From Whitmania pigra (lineage: Eukaryota > Annelida > Clitellata > Hirudinida > Haemopidae), in NCBI GenBank assembly GCA_021613335.1, contig JAJTWR010000416.1:124001-188000 (forward strand): DNA of 64,000 bases, written 5' to 3'. The first letter of the stretch is position 1. Each line of letters begins with the position of its first letter. Of this stretch, positions 1 to 15,660 are shown piece by piece. The notes under the pieces were generated by a model. It ran no database searches. It was not told where the DNA came from and saw nothing but the letters and a program-made list of their open reading frames with translations. A program made the translations under genes and the position numbers.

Positions 1-1677
1 GAGTGCAGCTATTTAAACAGGTGAGCCTTCACGGTTTTAAATGACAATCAAATGACCCCCACGCCTAATCACTCGGAAGTCTGTGACATCGGAGGCAATT
101 ATGTTGCGTATCGGCAACTATGACTAAAAGCTTGTCACTTAATTGCACGATGTAGGAAACAGGATCTTTCCATTGAAGATGCTACTGAAACTAACGGAAA
201 CATTCGAGCAACTGTAAGAAAGTGATATTCAAGCAGTCGTAATGTTTAGAGATCATGAGACGGGTTTACTGATGATGCGTGCTTCGCTTAGGACTAAAAC
301 TTCTGCCTGCACTCGGGTTTCATCTGCGTCATTACGTAATGGGGGTGTTATGCCTACTTTTTCATATTTTTGTGGCAAATTTGTTGAATAAACCTTTAAT
401 TAAATGGTTGTTGGATGTAGTTTGATGGAGTTTTATTATGATGATACATGTTGAAAACGTATTTGTTTCATTTATTTTACTGTTGGTTTTTTTTTAATGA
501 AATTCGTTTTTAAAATTGTCAATTTCATCATTATTGTGCCCGATGTTCATTTAATTTTTAATGGCTTACTCAGAGTCTTTTTAAAAATTGTCCGATTCAT
601 TCCTACTTCAAGTTCTTAGTAATTCAATTGATCAAGCAGAAATTAAAAACATTTTTTAAAATTCATGATAGCTACATTGCTACTCTATTGATGCACTATC
701 TGCACGTGCTGAACGCTGAATTAGAAATACAAACATAAATAGTCAAAAAAATTGTTTGAGAAATTTGCAAATAAAATATTACAAATATTTTTGTCTCCAG
801 TATTGAGCCATCATTTTGCAAGATTCTGCAAGCTAAAGGTTAAAGTTCGAAGCTTCTCCTCAAATTAGATCGCCAAGTGTTTGCATTTTCTTCTACTATA
901 ATTCTGGGAGTGTATCTGTATCGCTTGTCATTATAATATTTTTTATAGTGGCATCAGCTATCTTTCGATGCCAGGTCCAAAGTTGGTTTTGTTAAGTAAA
1001 CATGCATTCATCACTAGAATTATCACTCGGTACATGACATCGCTGTAAGATGTTAATGTTTTCAATATTAATAATACGTATTTAATCATTTCATTTTTAT
1101 AATCCCAATAAGAATAAATTTTTAAATTCATTTGATCCAGCGAAATAGCTTGTAATGAAGCCTTGTTTAAACTTTTGGGTTAGACGCATCGCTGGCAGAC
1201 ATGATTTTATTTATTTATTTGATTATACTCCTTTGCATAACAAGGGCAGATATGAGGTACTTGGAATCTTTTATAGGCATTTCACTACTGTAACGAATGC
1301 ATCATTTAGAAGATACAAAGTTAAATTGAGACAACCCAATACTTCTGACTGCAACCACCTGAGAACTCCATGCTATAAGATGATAGTATATCTCGATAAT
1401 GATTCTATGTAACAACGAACATTCCCATCACGAACACCCTCGCATTAGCCTAGTTCCCTTTGGCATTAAGTCCAATTTCAATACTTCTTTGAAAATAAAC
1501 GAGATTCGAAACATCTCAAAACAAATCAGAGCAGCCATTAATATTGGACCAGCAAACAAACTTTGACGCGAAATCAACGCCACCGAATTGACGAGTCAAA
1601 AGCAAACAACGAATATGTTTGCAAGAAGCCGACAAGCTAATACAACTAATTTGCAATCAGTATAAGTTGCGAAAATT
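1..1677. other. Gene-poor left flank
   Basis: I see no convincing exon here. The open frame at 1155-1412 has no recognisable domain and no splice context that I can support. The sequence is AT-rich with short A/T runs. It lies downstream (3') of the beta-tubulin gene, whose poly(A) region probably starts near 1680. Confidence 0.6.
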
Positions 1678-1683
1678 TTTATT
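1678..1683 (-). terminator. Candidate beta-tubulin poly(A) signal
   Basis: On the minus strand this reads AATAAA, about 200 bp past the tubulin stop codon. It is the first canonical hexamer I see in that direction, so it is the likeliest cleavage signal. The assignment is inferred from position only. Confidence 0.4.
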
Positions 1684-1880
1684 TTTGGCAAATTTTTGGC
1701 CCCATGCACCAACAGCAAGTTTTTGAATGCACAACTCAATGCACTGAAAACTGAACGCACTCCTAGTGATAAACATTAATGCAGGGTTGCGTATTTGAAA
1801 GTTCAACTTTGTACTTTTTCATATTCTATGTTAAGAAACGAAACGATAAACAGTTTTGGTTACGACTGAAGAGTTCCCGC

Positions 1881-4098
<2,218 letters not shown>

Positions 4099-4185
4099 TT
4101 TCTTGAATTAATTTCTTCAAAATCACAAAACAAAACTTCTCGAACTTCTTAGCTGTCGAACGAGTACACTGCTCAGAGCGGAAGC

Positions 4186-4193
4186 CTTTTATA
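4186..4193 (-). promoter_or_regulatory. TATA box of the beta-tubulin gene
   Basis: On the minus strand this reads TATAAAAG, 88-95 bp upstream of the tubulin ATG. That places a start site about 30 bp downstream near 4160, giving a 5' leader of roughly 60 nt. The match to the consensus is perfect and the spacing is right. The exact start site is inferred. Confidence 0.75.
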
Positions 4194-4199
4194 GGTGCT

Positions 4200-7100
4200 G
4201 GTCGGCCTTCAAGCCTCGCTGGCTGTAGCACTACTTACTCTTTGTCAGGCGAAATAGTTCCACGGAATTTATTCATTTTTTCACTTTTATTCGTTCCGTA
4301 ACTTCGGCTAATAAGTCGTAATTATATTTTAAATGTATTTTTAAAGTAATAAATTTTTATTTTCAGAAATACGAATTATTGAAGTCTCGTGGCGCGCAAG
4401 AAGACAAGTGCGCATGTTCTGCTACTTCACGGCCTACAGTGATACAACCGGCGCATATTCATGGCACTCACAAACACCGATACACGCTACACATCCTTCA
4501 CTTTAATTCAAATTCATGCTAACAATGAAAAGCGATTATTCGACTTTCTGTTTACAAACGTTTAAAAATTGCGAGGGAGAATTGTTTGATTTGCCATTCC
4601 AGGGGATTCTTGCGAGAATAACTTCATAATTTTCAATTAAAATGCTCAATTACGATTCTGTCTGGAATTCGAGCGTGTGTTAATAAAGCCAGGAGGCCAC
4701 TCAATGACTCGTTGATGGTTGAGTGGAGTGGACATTTCACCGCGGAACCTTACAACAAACAATGACCAGAAGTCATTCTTCTGCTTGCAATCACTGATTG
4801 ATTTGCTGATACGAGATTGGAGGATATGCAATCATGACTCATCTAGGGAAACAGGATAGCTTCCTTTGGCTTTTGATGGGAAGTTCGTAGTTGTTAACGT
4901 CGTTGCTATTGTTGTTGTTTTAAAGATCCTAGAAGGCGTTGCTCATGCAAATGGATCTTTGCTCATTCTTTATTCTCAGCACTTCTTGTCATTTGCATTT
5001 AGCAATCCTTGTTTCTCTCCATCGAGTGTTTGTATAATTGTATTACATGCAGTTCTTGTTACTGCTAACCACCTCGTTATGCAACCGACGTTAACTAGTT
5101 ACGAACGAGTTATTATTAATGCTAATTAGTCGTATGATCAAAGGGGTTTTAATATTTTCAAGGGGTATTCCTTGATATTCCTTCGTCACTCTGTGTTTTC
5201 GACGAGCTAGGGACTTTTTTCTCATTAACATGCACTCACTGGACTCATACTGGGGAATCTTCGCCCCATGGGATTAATTTGCTACAAGTTTGTACATCCC
5301 ACGTGCGATGGACGTGTGAGTTTCGTTCCCAAGCAATCACTTGTGAGGTGAATGACAAGACCGTTTACGCCAATATTAGAAGGAGACAAACAAAAATATT
5401 CACTCCACGTTTAGGGAAAACTTTTAATGTTGATGTTGCTGATGGAAAGATAAACAAACAGAAATACAAACAAGAAACAAAAATCATCTTCCGACAAAAC
5501 AACACATCAGCAGCTGCGCTGATTAAGTTTGTCTGCTAACCTACATTCATCTCGTGAGTCATCTGGAATACAACCTCGAGAATGGCTCGTATTTCCAGCT
5601 CTGGATCGACTACAATGAAGTCCTTGCTCACTTCATCGAACGTCTTGATGATGATGATCACTCATGCCTGATGACGACGACGATGTTGATGATGATGATA
5701 ATGATGATAATGACTATTGTGATCATAGTGATGATGCGTAAGAAGTTTTAAATTTTGTTTCACTTTCACAATGTCCTGAGTCTCTCGGGTTGTTTGAGAA
5801 ATGAGCACTTTAAGTTCACAACTTCTTCTTGGCGAGTTTCAAAAAAAAAAAAAATAAGTAAAATAAAAAACTGAAAAAACACAAACAGAAAAAAAAAGTT
5901 GAAAATTGTTTGTTGATATCGTCTGCGTATTCGAGAACGAAATGATGGACTTGTTGTCAAACGATCCGTGCACGGGAGGGAAACAAGAAGAAAGGATGCT
6001 ACAACCGAAGTACTCGTCTAAAAGCTTTTCCTCTTAAGAAGGAATTCGACACATTTGATGACGAGCTCCGAAGATGGTGGGGAGAGAGGGTTGTGCGTCG
6101 ATGGAGTGGTTCTCCCCACGGTCGATAAAGGTCGTACAAGTGGCAGAAAATCATTAGAGAGGAAACAAATTTTCATTTGAACCTTTGGGTTGTTTTTCTA
6201 TGAAATGACAACGAGGGGCAACGAGATTGATGGTGTTACATTATAATTTATTGCAATTGTAAGCGCTTCTATTACATTGAAATATAGTTTGTTGTTGTTG
6301 TTGTTGTTGCTGTCGTCGTCGTCCATAAAATCATTCGAGGAACTTTAAGTTCTCATTAAAAACAGTAAAAGCTTACTCCCGAGCGATGGGAATGCAAATT
6401 GCTTAATGCTTCTACAATTAGCCAGATTCTCGGTTCGATGAGGCACTCTGCATTTTTTAATGCAAACGAGTTGTGATCCACGCCAGGCAACTTACTTTAC
6501 CCTTCATCCTCATTAAATAAAATTCTTTTGGACAACATCAAGTCTGAAAAAAAGCAGAATAAATTCTTGACGTGAAAAATCTTTTTCTTTTTTTTTAATT
6601 CAAAGCTAAATAAATAATCAATTAATCAATTAAACCATACGACCCCTATTCATTTAGCTCATGACAAGTTTAATCACATCACTTAAAAGGGGATCTAGTT
6701 AAAGACGTTTTGGGAGCCGTCAGGTCATGTACAGACCAGGAATGACATGTCCGACCCGGTGATGTCTTTCTTGTTTGCAATTATTAAGCAATTACTCAAT
6801 TTAATTATAATCATTCATCGCTAGGCATGTGTAGTACATCTGTACTTCACATCAGTACTCACTAATTGCTTGAAATTGCATTTCAATCCGCTGATGGATC
6901 GGATATCGAAGTGCGTAAGTAATTCTTAATTTTCTTTTTATTCGCAAAAAACTACAATGAGACCTCTAGTCAGAACTTCGTGTAGATAATATCTTGATTG
7001 ACAACAATATAAAATAAATTTTACATTTTTATAAATAGCCAGATAACGGTACTCAGATTGTATGATATCGTGAATAATTCAGAAGATAATAGTAGAAGTT

Positions 7101-7260
7101 ATGTTTAAAATGAATTGAAATTAAAATGTATTAACCTCCCGTAAATAGATTCCACATTTAATTTGTAGCTTATCTTCAGATTATCTGCTTAATAATACAA
7201 AACACTGAATAATTTAGTTCTTTTTATCGACATGAAATTTTGAAAATATACATAAATATA
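4200..7260. other. Intergenic, no gene recognised
   Basis: Apart from a degenerate GAT/ATG-rich patch near 5645-5735 and a GTT/GTC trinucleotide run near 6288-6325, this is AT-rich sequence. I found no domain, splice-flanked exon or RNA gene. Open frames of 60-90 codons here have no family resemblance and look like chance. Confidence 0.55.
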
Positions 7261-7275
7261 AATCATAAATTTTGA

Positions 7276-7655
<380 letters not shown>

Positions 7656-8850
7656 TCACAATCGCATGCTTTATGCATATAGAGTTTCCAAAAGGTTGTC
7701 CACTTAATGAGAACAAGACATGACGTCGTTTTTGATAAAAAAAAATAAAAATTAATGTAACATATAAATGTAATATATTAATGTAATATAATAATAAATG
7801 TTCAGAAATACACCGACAGATGTCATATAAGCTTATTGAACGACAGGTGCGTGAAATTTAAAACAGTTTTTAGTTGATTCAGCAGAACTTTTCAATCTAC
7901 TGAGTGGTTTTAAAGAAATTGTTTTTTTACAAATTGTTTAAAAGTGAAAAGTTCGTGATTATTAAAAATAAAAATAAAAATTGTAATTAATAAAAAAACT
8001 GAAACATTAATTAGTTCAAAGACATCGTAAAAACCTTTGATCGAGTTCAGTAAAGTAAAATGCATTCTGATTTTGCACAACACAACATTTCAGATGATGC
8101 AATTTTCACGTGAAGTTTAATTTTTTTTTACATAACCGGCAATTGCTAAAATGTAGGTTTACAATTAATAATAATAATAATAATTATAAAGAAGTTTAAT
8201 AAGTTAACAATTAGTTAAAAAAATAACAACATTATTTTGTACGCTTAACTAAGGTTGATTGCTTAATAAGTGCATTATTTCATCAAGACGAAATAATTTC
8301 CTGCCGGAAGAATTTAGTTGTGGATTTTGATGAATGGTTTAGTTTGTCGCTTGCGTTTCTCAATTTTTAGGTGCAGACGAAAATCGAAAATAAATAAATT
8401 CAGAATAAAATATGAAATTAAAAAATTAAATGAATGACAAGGGAAATATTTTATTTTACCAATTCAATCAAATCATGTTTCGTCGAAATCGCACTAAATT
8501 TAATTTACTTTCTAAAAGGGAATGAAATTATAAAGTATTTCAATTCAACTGGTTTAAAAAAATATGGAAACGATAAATATAAGCGAATGAATTTAATTAC
8601 CAACATTTAAAACCTTAAAACAAACATTATTTTAATTATTTCATGACGACTACTGAGTTTTTAGTAACTACATTATTAATATTAATCATGTTATTGTTTT
8701 TTTCTAAATTATAATTATTAATTAGTTTATCAATTAATTTTTTAATATTTTATGATATAAAATAAAAAAATAAAACTTCAGTTACTTGTGTTGCTCAATT
8801 TATTTGCTTGGTTTTCAATTGCAAAATGTGTTGCCTTGTTAATTTTTTAA
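7656..8850. other. AT-rich intergenic, nothing recognised
   Basis: Very AT-rich with short A/T runs and a small AAT run near 8166. I see no exon, RNA gene or transposon end. Confidence 0.5.
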
Positions 8851-8869
8851 ATGGTTAAATTTCTATACT

Positions 8870-9081
8870 CATCTAAATTTATCTAAATATATCTTAATAT
8901 ATCTAATTAACATATCTTAAAATATCAAATCACATCATGAATATACATTAATAAATAACAAAACAAATGTATGAATATGCTTAAGTATAAATAGGTCTAA
9001 GTATATAAATATATCTAAATATCTAAATATATCTAAATATCTCAATATATCTAAATATCTAAATATATCTAAATATCTAAA
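8870..9081. repeat. TATCTAAA-type minisatellite, left part
   Basis: Tandem 8-bp to 18-bp units built from TATCTAAA and its variants. The array resumes at 10423 after the hAT insertion, so one array was split by a transposon. Confidence 0.85.
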
Positions 9082-10422
9082 CAGTGATGGGTAGTATTTC
9101 AAATCAAGTGATTTAAAATCACGAAATAAAATCACCTTTGTGATTTTTTGATTTGATTCAAAATCATCGTGCGATGTGCGATTTTGATTTTTATTTTAAT
9201 CATATTTTTGATGATTGATGATTTTTTTATTATGTAAAAATCACGAAATCATATAAAATTTAAATTTCAAAATTTAGTTTTTTTAAATATATAATATCTT
9301 TCTTTATGACATTATCAGTCGATAATCGATGCAACTTCCTTTTATTAACTTGTATTATTGTTGTTAGTGCTATTCCGACCTCATGGTTAACGAAAGTTGT
9401 AAAATTGCTGATAATTGATAAAACCGCTTGTGAATTGCCGCCGCTGCTTGACTTGTAATTTTTTAAAGCTGACAAAGTTGTAGCTAAATGTATTGATTGT
9501 GTTAATAAGTCGATATCAGGATCGAGACGTGCAACGATTTCCTACGCCATCTAATACTTTTTACATTCTTAGCTACATGAAGAATATATTTTTTTAAATA
9601 TAAGGATGTATGACACATGATGTATGTTGGAACTGAATATATGACAAACAATTCTTATGGAACTAGTATTAGAAGTGTTTTTACGTAGAACGAATTCTGC
9701 ACCAGCTGATCAGGATCAACATTTAGAAACAGTCCTTGACAATGAATATTACGGATATTATGAGGATCATCAGTCTGACTTGCAAAAAGTCACTGTTAAC
9801 AAGGCAAACAGTATCCGCACCAATACAATGAATTATTTGTCTGATGCGGAATGTCATCTCTCTAGCCTTGAATCAAGCCTAGTCAAAAAATCTTTGTTGT
9901 AACTTCATTTATTTATATAGCGCCATATGCATAGCGTCAGAGGCGCTTGTAACCATTTATATAGCGGTCCTTCCCAAGGGAACTGGTTTCGAACACCACA
10001 CATTACGACTGTTGCCATTACCGCCGTATGCAGGCACGTAACCTATTCGGCTAACCTGAACGCCCCTAGTCACTTTGTGCGCTATAATACAAAGCTGCCA
10101 CCATTAGCTACTAGAGAGGTTATTTAGTTCGGCAGGACTGATTGAAACATCAAGAAGGAACAGACTACATGATTCGATGTTTCAAAAACTTTTGTTTTTA
10201 AAAGTTAATAAAAGCTTTGAAAATTGACAGTGTTGAAAAAGTTCGTGCACTTTTTGGTCAAAGTGATTTGATTTTGATGATTTTAACGTCAAATCACATG
10301 CGTGAACCTGATTTTAACGTGAAATCACATGCGTGAACCTGATTTCGATTTCCAATCACTTTTTGTCTGGTGATCTTGATTTTGATTTCCAATCACTCTG
10401 AACGTGATTTTACCCATCACTG
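9082..10422 (+). mobile_element. hAT DNA transposon, decayed, full ends
   Basis: A 1,341-bp element with 12-bp perfect terminal inverted repeats (CAGTGATGGGTA on the left, its complement on the right). It is flanked by the 8-bp duplication TATCTAAA at 9074-9081 and 10423-10430. CAG-type ends and an 8-bp target duplication are hAT hallmarks. The target is itself a TATCTAAA array, so the duplication alone would be weak evidence. Subterminal regions are rich in short motifs around AATCA and GTGATTT on both ends. The interior holds transposase relics (next entry). Confidence 0.9.
9450..10203 (+). pseudogene. hAT transposase relic
   Basis: Three pieces in different frames. Near 9466-9549 there is a BED-type zinc-finger remnant (AKCIDCVNKSISGS). 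At 9657-9902 lies a C-terminal segment running through YLSDAECHLSSLESSLVKK. At 10072-10203 the hAT dimerisation domain follows, with YNTKLPPLAT and then, after a frameshift near 10111, ERLFSSAGLI and RRNRLHDSMFQKLLFLK. About 165 bp (9903-10070) with no transposase similarity separates the last two pieces and may be a nested insertion. Stops, frameshifts and the missing catalytic middle make this non-functional. Confidence 0.85.
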
Positions 10423-10475
10423 TATCTAAATATATCTAAATATCTAAATATATCTAAATATATCTAAATACCAAA
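10423..10475. repeat. TATCTAAA-type minisatellite, right part
   Basis: Continuation of the array at 8870-9081 on the other side of the hAT insertion. Confidence 0.85.
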
Positions 10476-12365
10476 TACCCGGCTTTCCATTGCAGGATTT
10501 CCAAACTCTGAAGAAGTTAAAAACGATTAATTTCCACACCATTGAAAAGCTTTTAAGCTTGTCGAGAATTAAGCAACCATTTTTTTCCATTCGGGTTATA
10601 AAAAGGAAAAATAGACTTCATTTAAAAAAGTCATTTGCTAAACTTTACTTAAAAAGTTATTACGGCTGGATGCTTGTTTTGTCAGCGGAAATAAACATAA
10701 AGACGGCTATTCGATAAACTGGGGAGTGAATTATAAACGAAATTGACCGAGTTAAGATTTTAATTAAATTAAATGAGATTCTGTAACTGCTGGCAAAAAC
10801 GTCCCGACAGAAGATTACCATTTTTCAATTGCCACAACAATGGAAAACCTGTGCATTTTTATTGACTTTGAAATGAAAAAGAATAAATTATTACTGCTGC
10901 TCATACAATTTATATACTTATTGATAGTTCGGCACCAGAATCCTTTCAAGTGAAGATGTACTCCTTCATTGCCGAGCACCGGTAGAACTTTCCATTTTAT
11001 TAAGAAAAAAAAATAACTCTAACTAATAAAAATAAAAATAAAAATACACCATCACACCGATATTGACAATCACACTCACCAAGCTCTACCTTTGCCCTTT
11101 CCAGGCGGAGTAATTGCATTGGATGCAGGTGGTTCAAGGAGTGATTATTTTCATGCCTTTGGATGGGATGAATTCATGAATGCAGGAGCCGATTTAATCA
11201 AGCCTCGATGCTTATCAAAGCCGAACCATAATAATAAACTCCGAGGGTAATTCATTCCTTTGGCGTGAGTTTCTTAATTACCGAGATATATAAGCGTGTA
11301 TATAAGTGGATGGGCGAACGCAACGCATGTAGCTGATGTTACATCGCGTAATGGCCCTCATATTGACGCTCGCATATAAAACTACGATGTTCTTCAGCGT
11401 GCCATGCATCCTTGCTCCTTGAAAAATACGAAGACGTTTAAACTCTCTTTCTCTAAAAAAAACCTTTCCCCCCAAAAAAGAAACAAATTTAAGGCAGATG
11501 GAAGTGCTGGGTAATCCGGAATATCATCCGACTGTCATGGGAGTGATCCGGTGTTTTCCATAATTCTTGGGGTTTTATTTTGCGCTACTTACACGAGAGG
11601 AGTGGATTACTTATCCTGACCTAAGGTTTGTGAATTTTTCATGTCTTCTCGTTTTAAAGTGACTCTCTTTATTAATTATCCGCATGCCAGCACTTTCGGA
11701 TTTTTGGACAACCGCTTGAAATGTCCGAGGAGACTTTAAAATGTAAAAAAAAAAATTGGGTTTCCAGATTAAAAATCGCCTGAGAGATTGGCGCTGTTTG
11801 GCAACATACGTCTGCTCGGAATGAACGTTTGTTTTCAGCACTGAATGTTGATGTTTTCTCGCAAACCGTGTTGTTTTCTGGCTGTTGTTACTCCCTTCTC
11901 AATCTCATCACCATCGTTGTGCACAAAAATGATGCATCCGTGATGTTTACTCAGCAGGTTATGGCGTTATATTGTCGGAGTCAACATTCACTTGGAAATT
12001 ATTGAAAATTACGTTTCATAATTTCTTTTCAGCTTCAATAATTCAATAATTGCATGCTATTTGTCTCGAGTAGAGTTTGAGGATTTTGAAATAGTTTCAC
12101 CTGGGATTTTAGTAAAACAACGTCTGGCATTTATATTATCGTTGAGTTGAACTTTCAAACAAGAATTGTTACGTCGTCGAGAAAAATACCTGGATTTCTG
12201 GACATTGTTTTGTTCACGTAAACACTCGTCCAACCATCAGTAGCATTTTAAAAACTTCTTTCTTTTTTAAATTTTTTTCAAAATTGCGAAAAGTCGAAAG
12301 TCATCTTATTGTGGGTGCACAAAAATGGACATAAAAACTTGAAAAACGTTGAAATGGAAAGCAAA
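10476..12365. other. Intergenic, nothing recognised
   Basis: AT-rich sequence with short open frames on both strands that match no family I know. No transposon ends or RNA genes were seen. Confidence 0.5.
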
Positions 12366-12500
12366 CAAGAGACGACAAGGGCACATCGTGATTGAAGTAT
12401 TGAATGAATGAAAGATTGAAAGATCAAAGGATTGAATGAATGAAAGATTGAAGTAATGAATGAATGAATGAAAGGTTGAATGATCAAAGAATTGAAAGAT
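12366..12500. repeat. Degenerate GAATGAATGAAAGATT tandem repeat
   Basis: Loose repeats of TGAATGAATGAAAGATTGA type. They produce opposite-strand open frames of repetitive Phe/Ile/His/Ser that should be ignored. Confidence 0.7.
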
Positions 12501-12585
12501 TGAGGGAAGGAAAACGCTCACCGACGCCATGGTGGAAATTATTGAATTCCTGAGGCAAATTATTGACCGCCTTCTAATTTCGGGA

Positions 12586-12680
12586 AGTCTTTCCAAGTAA
12601 TTAAATAACTCCTTCCAAGTAATTAAATAACTCTTTTCAATTAATTAAATAACTCCTTCCAAGTAATTAAATAACTCTTT
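12586..12680. repeat. 22-bp tandem repeat, about 4 copies
   Basis: Unit close to CTCCTTCCAAGTAATTAAAT plus AA, repeated about four times with small differences. Confidence 0.8.
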
Positions 12681-12689
12681 TTAGCAAGT

Positions 12690-13845
12690 CCGGACCTAAA
12701 TAACCCATTAAGTCTAGCGCGTGGCTTCTTTTATTGCGTCGGACGTCGGCAAATTTTCCTGAAAAATGACGAACGGACTCGATTTGGAAGCCTCGGTGGT
12801 TCCAGAGCAACGGCAAAACACGACATCTTCCTACGTAATGGAAGATCTCCCCAATCAATCTTCTGTCTAGAAAATTGTTCCCTCCAACAGGATGAAGGAT
12901 TTAATTGCCATTTATAATGTTCACGACGAAAATAATAAAGAGATTGATGATGAAAACAAGTCCACGAACGACCCGAAGACATGAACCTCGGTTGAATTTC
13001 CAATTAGTAAAAAAAAAAAACTAATTAAATTATTTATAATTAAAACATGAAAAAATAATGGAGAAAACAGTTCGCCTCTCGATGTGACATGGAAGTGCTT
13101 GAAATTTTATAATCGAATGTTTTTCATTTCATCGATTCCTTTCAGTGCTGCCGTGAATCTGGAAATTAACGAGTGCATGTTGGGTGGATGTTATCCTATA
13201 CATGCGGAAGTATTAGTAGGAGAAAGAGGATGTGAAAGTTTGCCCGGAGCTTGCAAGTGCACGCCTGCCCTTTGACCTTTCGTGAACTACAAAATCGAAA
13301 CTGAGATCCTCGTTTTCATCACTGAAAGGATAATTCTCCTCATTCCGATGGATTTCGCCTGAAGAAACTGAGGGTAGGCATGGAATGGCAATGAGTTAAT
13401 GAAAGAACGACTAGGCAGCCAGTAAGGCATCGCATTTCAGCTACGGGATGAGGATTTCAAAGAATGAAATGAGATATTCTAATGGCGGATCATCGGGAAC
13501 GTTCGTCAGACTTTCATCATTTTCCTTTCGGATTTGCCCGTCTTGGAGCCATCTTTCCGAACCTCAATCACCGTGTTTCCAAGCTCAAAATGCGTGTTTC
13601 GAGAATTCAGAGACTGGAGACTTCCTGATAAGAAATCTCCTGATAAAATCTCGAAGGTTGCTTTTGAATTCCTGAAGGAGCTCTCCCACGTACAAGACGA
13701 AATAATGGAGGGAAACATGATGGAGACATAAAACGGATGAAGATTTCTTTTTCAACAGTTGTTTTATATTTGAAAAGTGTAAATAATAATTTAAGAAAAA
13801 GTTGATTGTCAGGCATTTTAGAGTGGGCTTTCCGATAGCAACTTA
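12690..13845. other. Intergenic, no supported gene
   Basis: Contains several 60-75 codon frames, including one at 13084-13275 with a few Cys residues, but none forms a recognisable domain. Confidence 0.45.
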
Positions 13846-13850
13846 AAGTT

Positions 13851-13851
13851 C

Positions 13852-13923
<72 letters not shown>

Positions 13924-13946
13924 GATTATTATTATTATTATTATTA

Positions 13947-13984
<38 letters not shown>

Positions 13985-14006
13985 TCTTATTATTATTATT
14001 ATTATA

Positions 14007-14059
<53 letters not shown>

Positions 14060-14099
14060 TATTATTATTATTTATTATTATTATTTATTATTATTATTC

Positions 14100-14165
<66 letters not shown>

Positions 14166-14199
14166 TATTCTTATTATTATTATTATTATTATATTATTC

Positions 14200-14279
<80 letters not shown>

Positions 14280-14280
14280 T
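13851..14280. repeat. (ATT)n microsatellite, about 430 bp
   Basis: TTA/ATT trinucleotide array with scattered phase slips (ATATT, ATTCTT). It gives false poly-Ile/Leu/Tyr frames on the plus strand and poly-Asn on the minus. Confidence 0.97.
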
Positions 14281-14800
14281 AATTGCAAAATAATGTAAAT
14301 ACCTTTGAATATAATCCACTTGATTGATGAGAGTAGATAAGCAGGTAGTTGTTTAGAGAATGATATGATGTTTTTGAACCTCCTTATGTTCCTACCTTTG
14401 ATGTTCTCAAAATAATCTCGCATTAATTTTTTGTTCAAAACTATTTCTCGATAAAAATCTTTCTAATTGGATAAGCTGACGTCTGGTTCTAAGTAATAAA
14501 AATTAGTTTTTGATCTGTTTTGGCATTTCCCACGGTTGCATCGAAACACAGGCTTTGAAATCTTTTGTCCAGAGAATAATTATTTGTTAATAATTGCGTG
14601 TTAATATTTCTTAATGTTCAACCAGTCGTGGGAATAGAAATTATTTTAAGAAAGAAATTGAATTCAAATTGAAAGTTGAAAGCAAAGAAGCACATTTGAT
14701 AGGATTAAACAGAGCGGCTTACGAATCGAGGATTTTCTTACTTTCTTCAAGTGGAAAGATGAACATTTTAACACGTGAATTCATTCTAATGCATTCGTGC
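14281..14800. other. Intergenic, nothing recognised
   Basis: AT-rich sequence between two repeats. No feature seen. Confidence 0.5.
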
Positions 14801-14814
14801 AGTCGCTCGTTCGT

Positions 14815-14975
14815 TCACTCATTCATTTCAATGAATTCATTCAATCATTCATTTCAATGAATTCATTCAATCATTCATTTCGATAAATTCGTTCAATAAT
14901 TCATTTCGATAAATTCGTTCAATAATTCATTTCAACGAATTAATTCAATCATTCACTTTAATGAATTCATTCATC
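14815..14975. repeat. 26-bp tandem repeat, about 6 copies
   Basis: Unit made of ATTCATTTCAATGAATTC followed by ATTCAATC, with variants (CGATAAATTC, CAACGAATTA). Each unit is itself partly palindromic around GAATTC. Confidence 0.8.
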
Positions 14976-15335
14976 ATGTGCGGAGAGTTGTGAACAGAAA
15001 ATGCGGTGGAACTTCTTGTGTAGTGAATGAAGGTGAAATGGATTTGCTTCTGTGGGGTTTGAATCTCGCAAAATAAAAAAACAAATTGATATATGCGTAT
15101 ATTTGTCTACAAGGAAGCGCCATCATCTATACAATAGAATGGAGAAACATACAAGACCATACAACAGACACGGATTGTTTGCATACAAAAGTGTTCATAA
15201 AGGAAGAGAAACAGCAATTTGATCACTTAGATCCTCGCGATATACGACGTTGCCAACAATCATGGACACAATCTTTATTGCATCGCTGGAAGTAATTCCA
15301 AATGTCGATGATGTTGAAGTTAAACACGGTTTTTG
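14976..15335. other. Intergenic, nothing recognised
   Basis: Includes a 69-codon open frame at 15086-15295 with no recognisable domain. Treated as unsupported. Confidence 0.45.
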
Positions 15336-15339
15336 AAGT

Positions 15340-15440
15340 GTTTTTTCATCATCATCATCATCATAATCGTCGTCGTCGTCGTCATCGTCATCATCATCAT
15401 CATCATCATCGTCATCGTCATCGTCATCATCATCGCCTCT
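15340..15440. repeat. ATC/GTC trinucleotide array
   Basis: Mixed CATCAT, CGTCGT and GTCATC trinucleotides. Confidence 0.9.
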
Positions 15441-15579
15441 GTTATCATTATCATAATCGCGGACGTCATCAACCTGCTGATCTTATCGACGTCAGTATCA
15501 ATTCTGTCGAGCTCACCGCATAGCGTACACACGTAAACAAATAAATACAAAAATAATGTTCAATGTCTCGGCATCTGCT

Positions 15580-15660
15580 GATGAATGTGACGACGATGAC
15601 GATGATGATAACGATGCTGATGATGACGAGGCTGACGACGATGATGATGATGACGATAGT
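15580..15660. repeat. GAT/GAC trinucleotide array
   Basis: Degenerate GATGAC repeats. This is the same class as the ATC arrays but in the opposite orientation. Confidence 0.85.

Noticed and set aside
9260..9475. Minus-strand frame inside the hAT element
   Set aside because: It is the opposite strand of the transposase leader and BED region; the plus-strand reading carries the family signature.
13084..13275. Cys-containing frame after a TTTCAG, resembling an EGF-like exon
   Set aside because: The Cys spacing does not fit EGF, there is no partner exon or donor site, and it lies alone in intergenic sequence.
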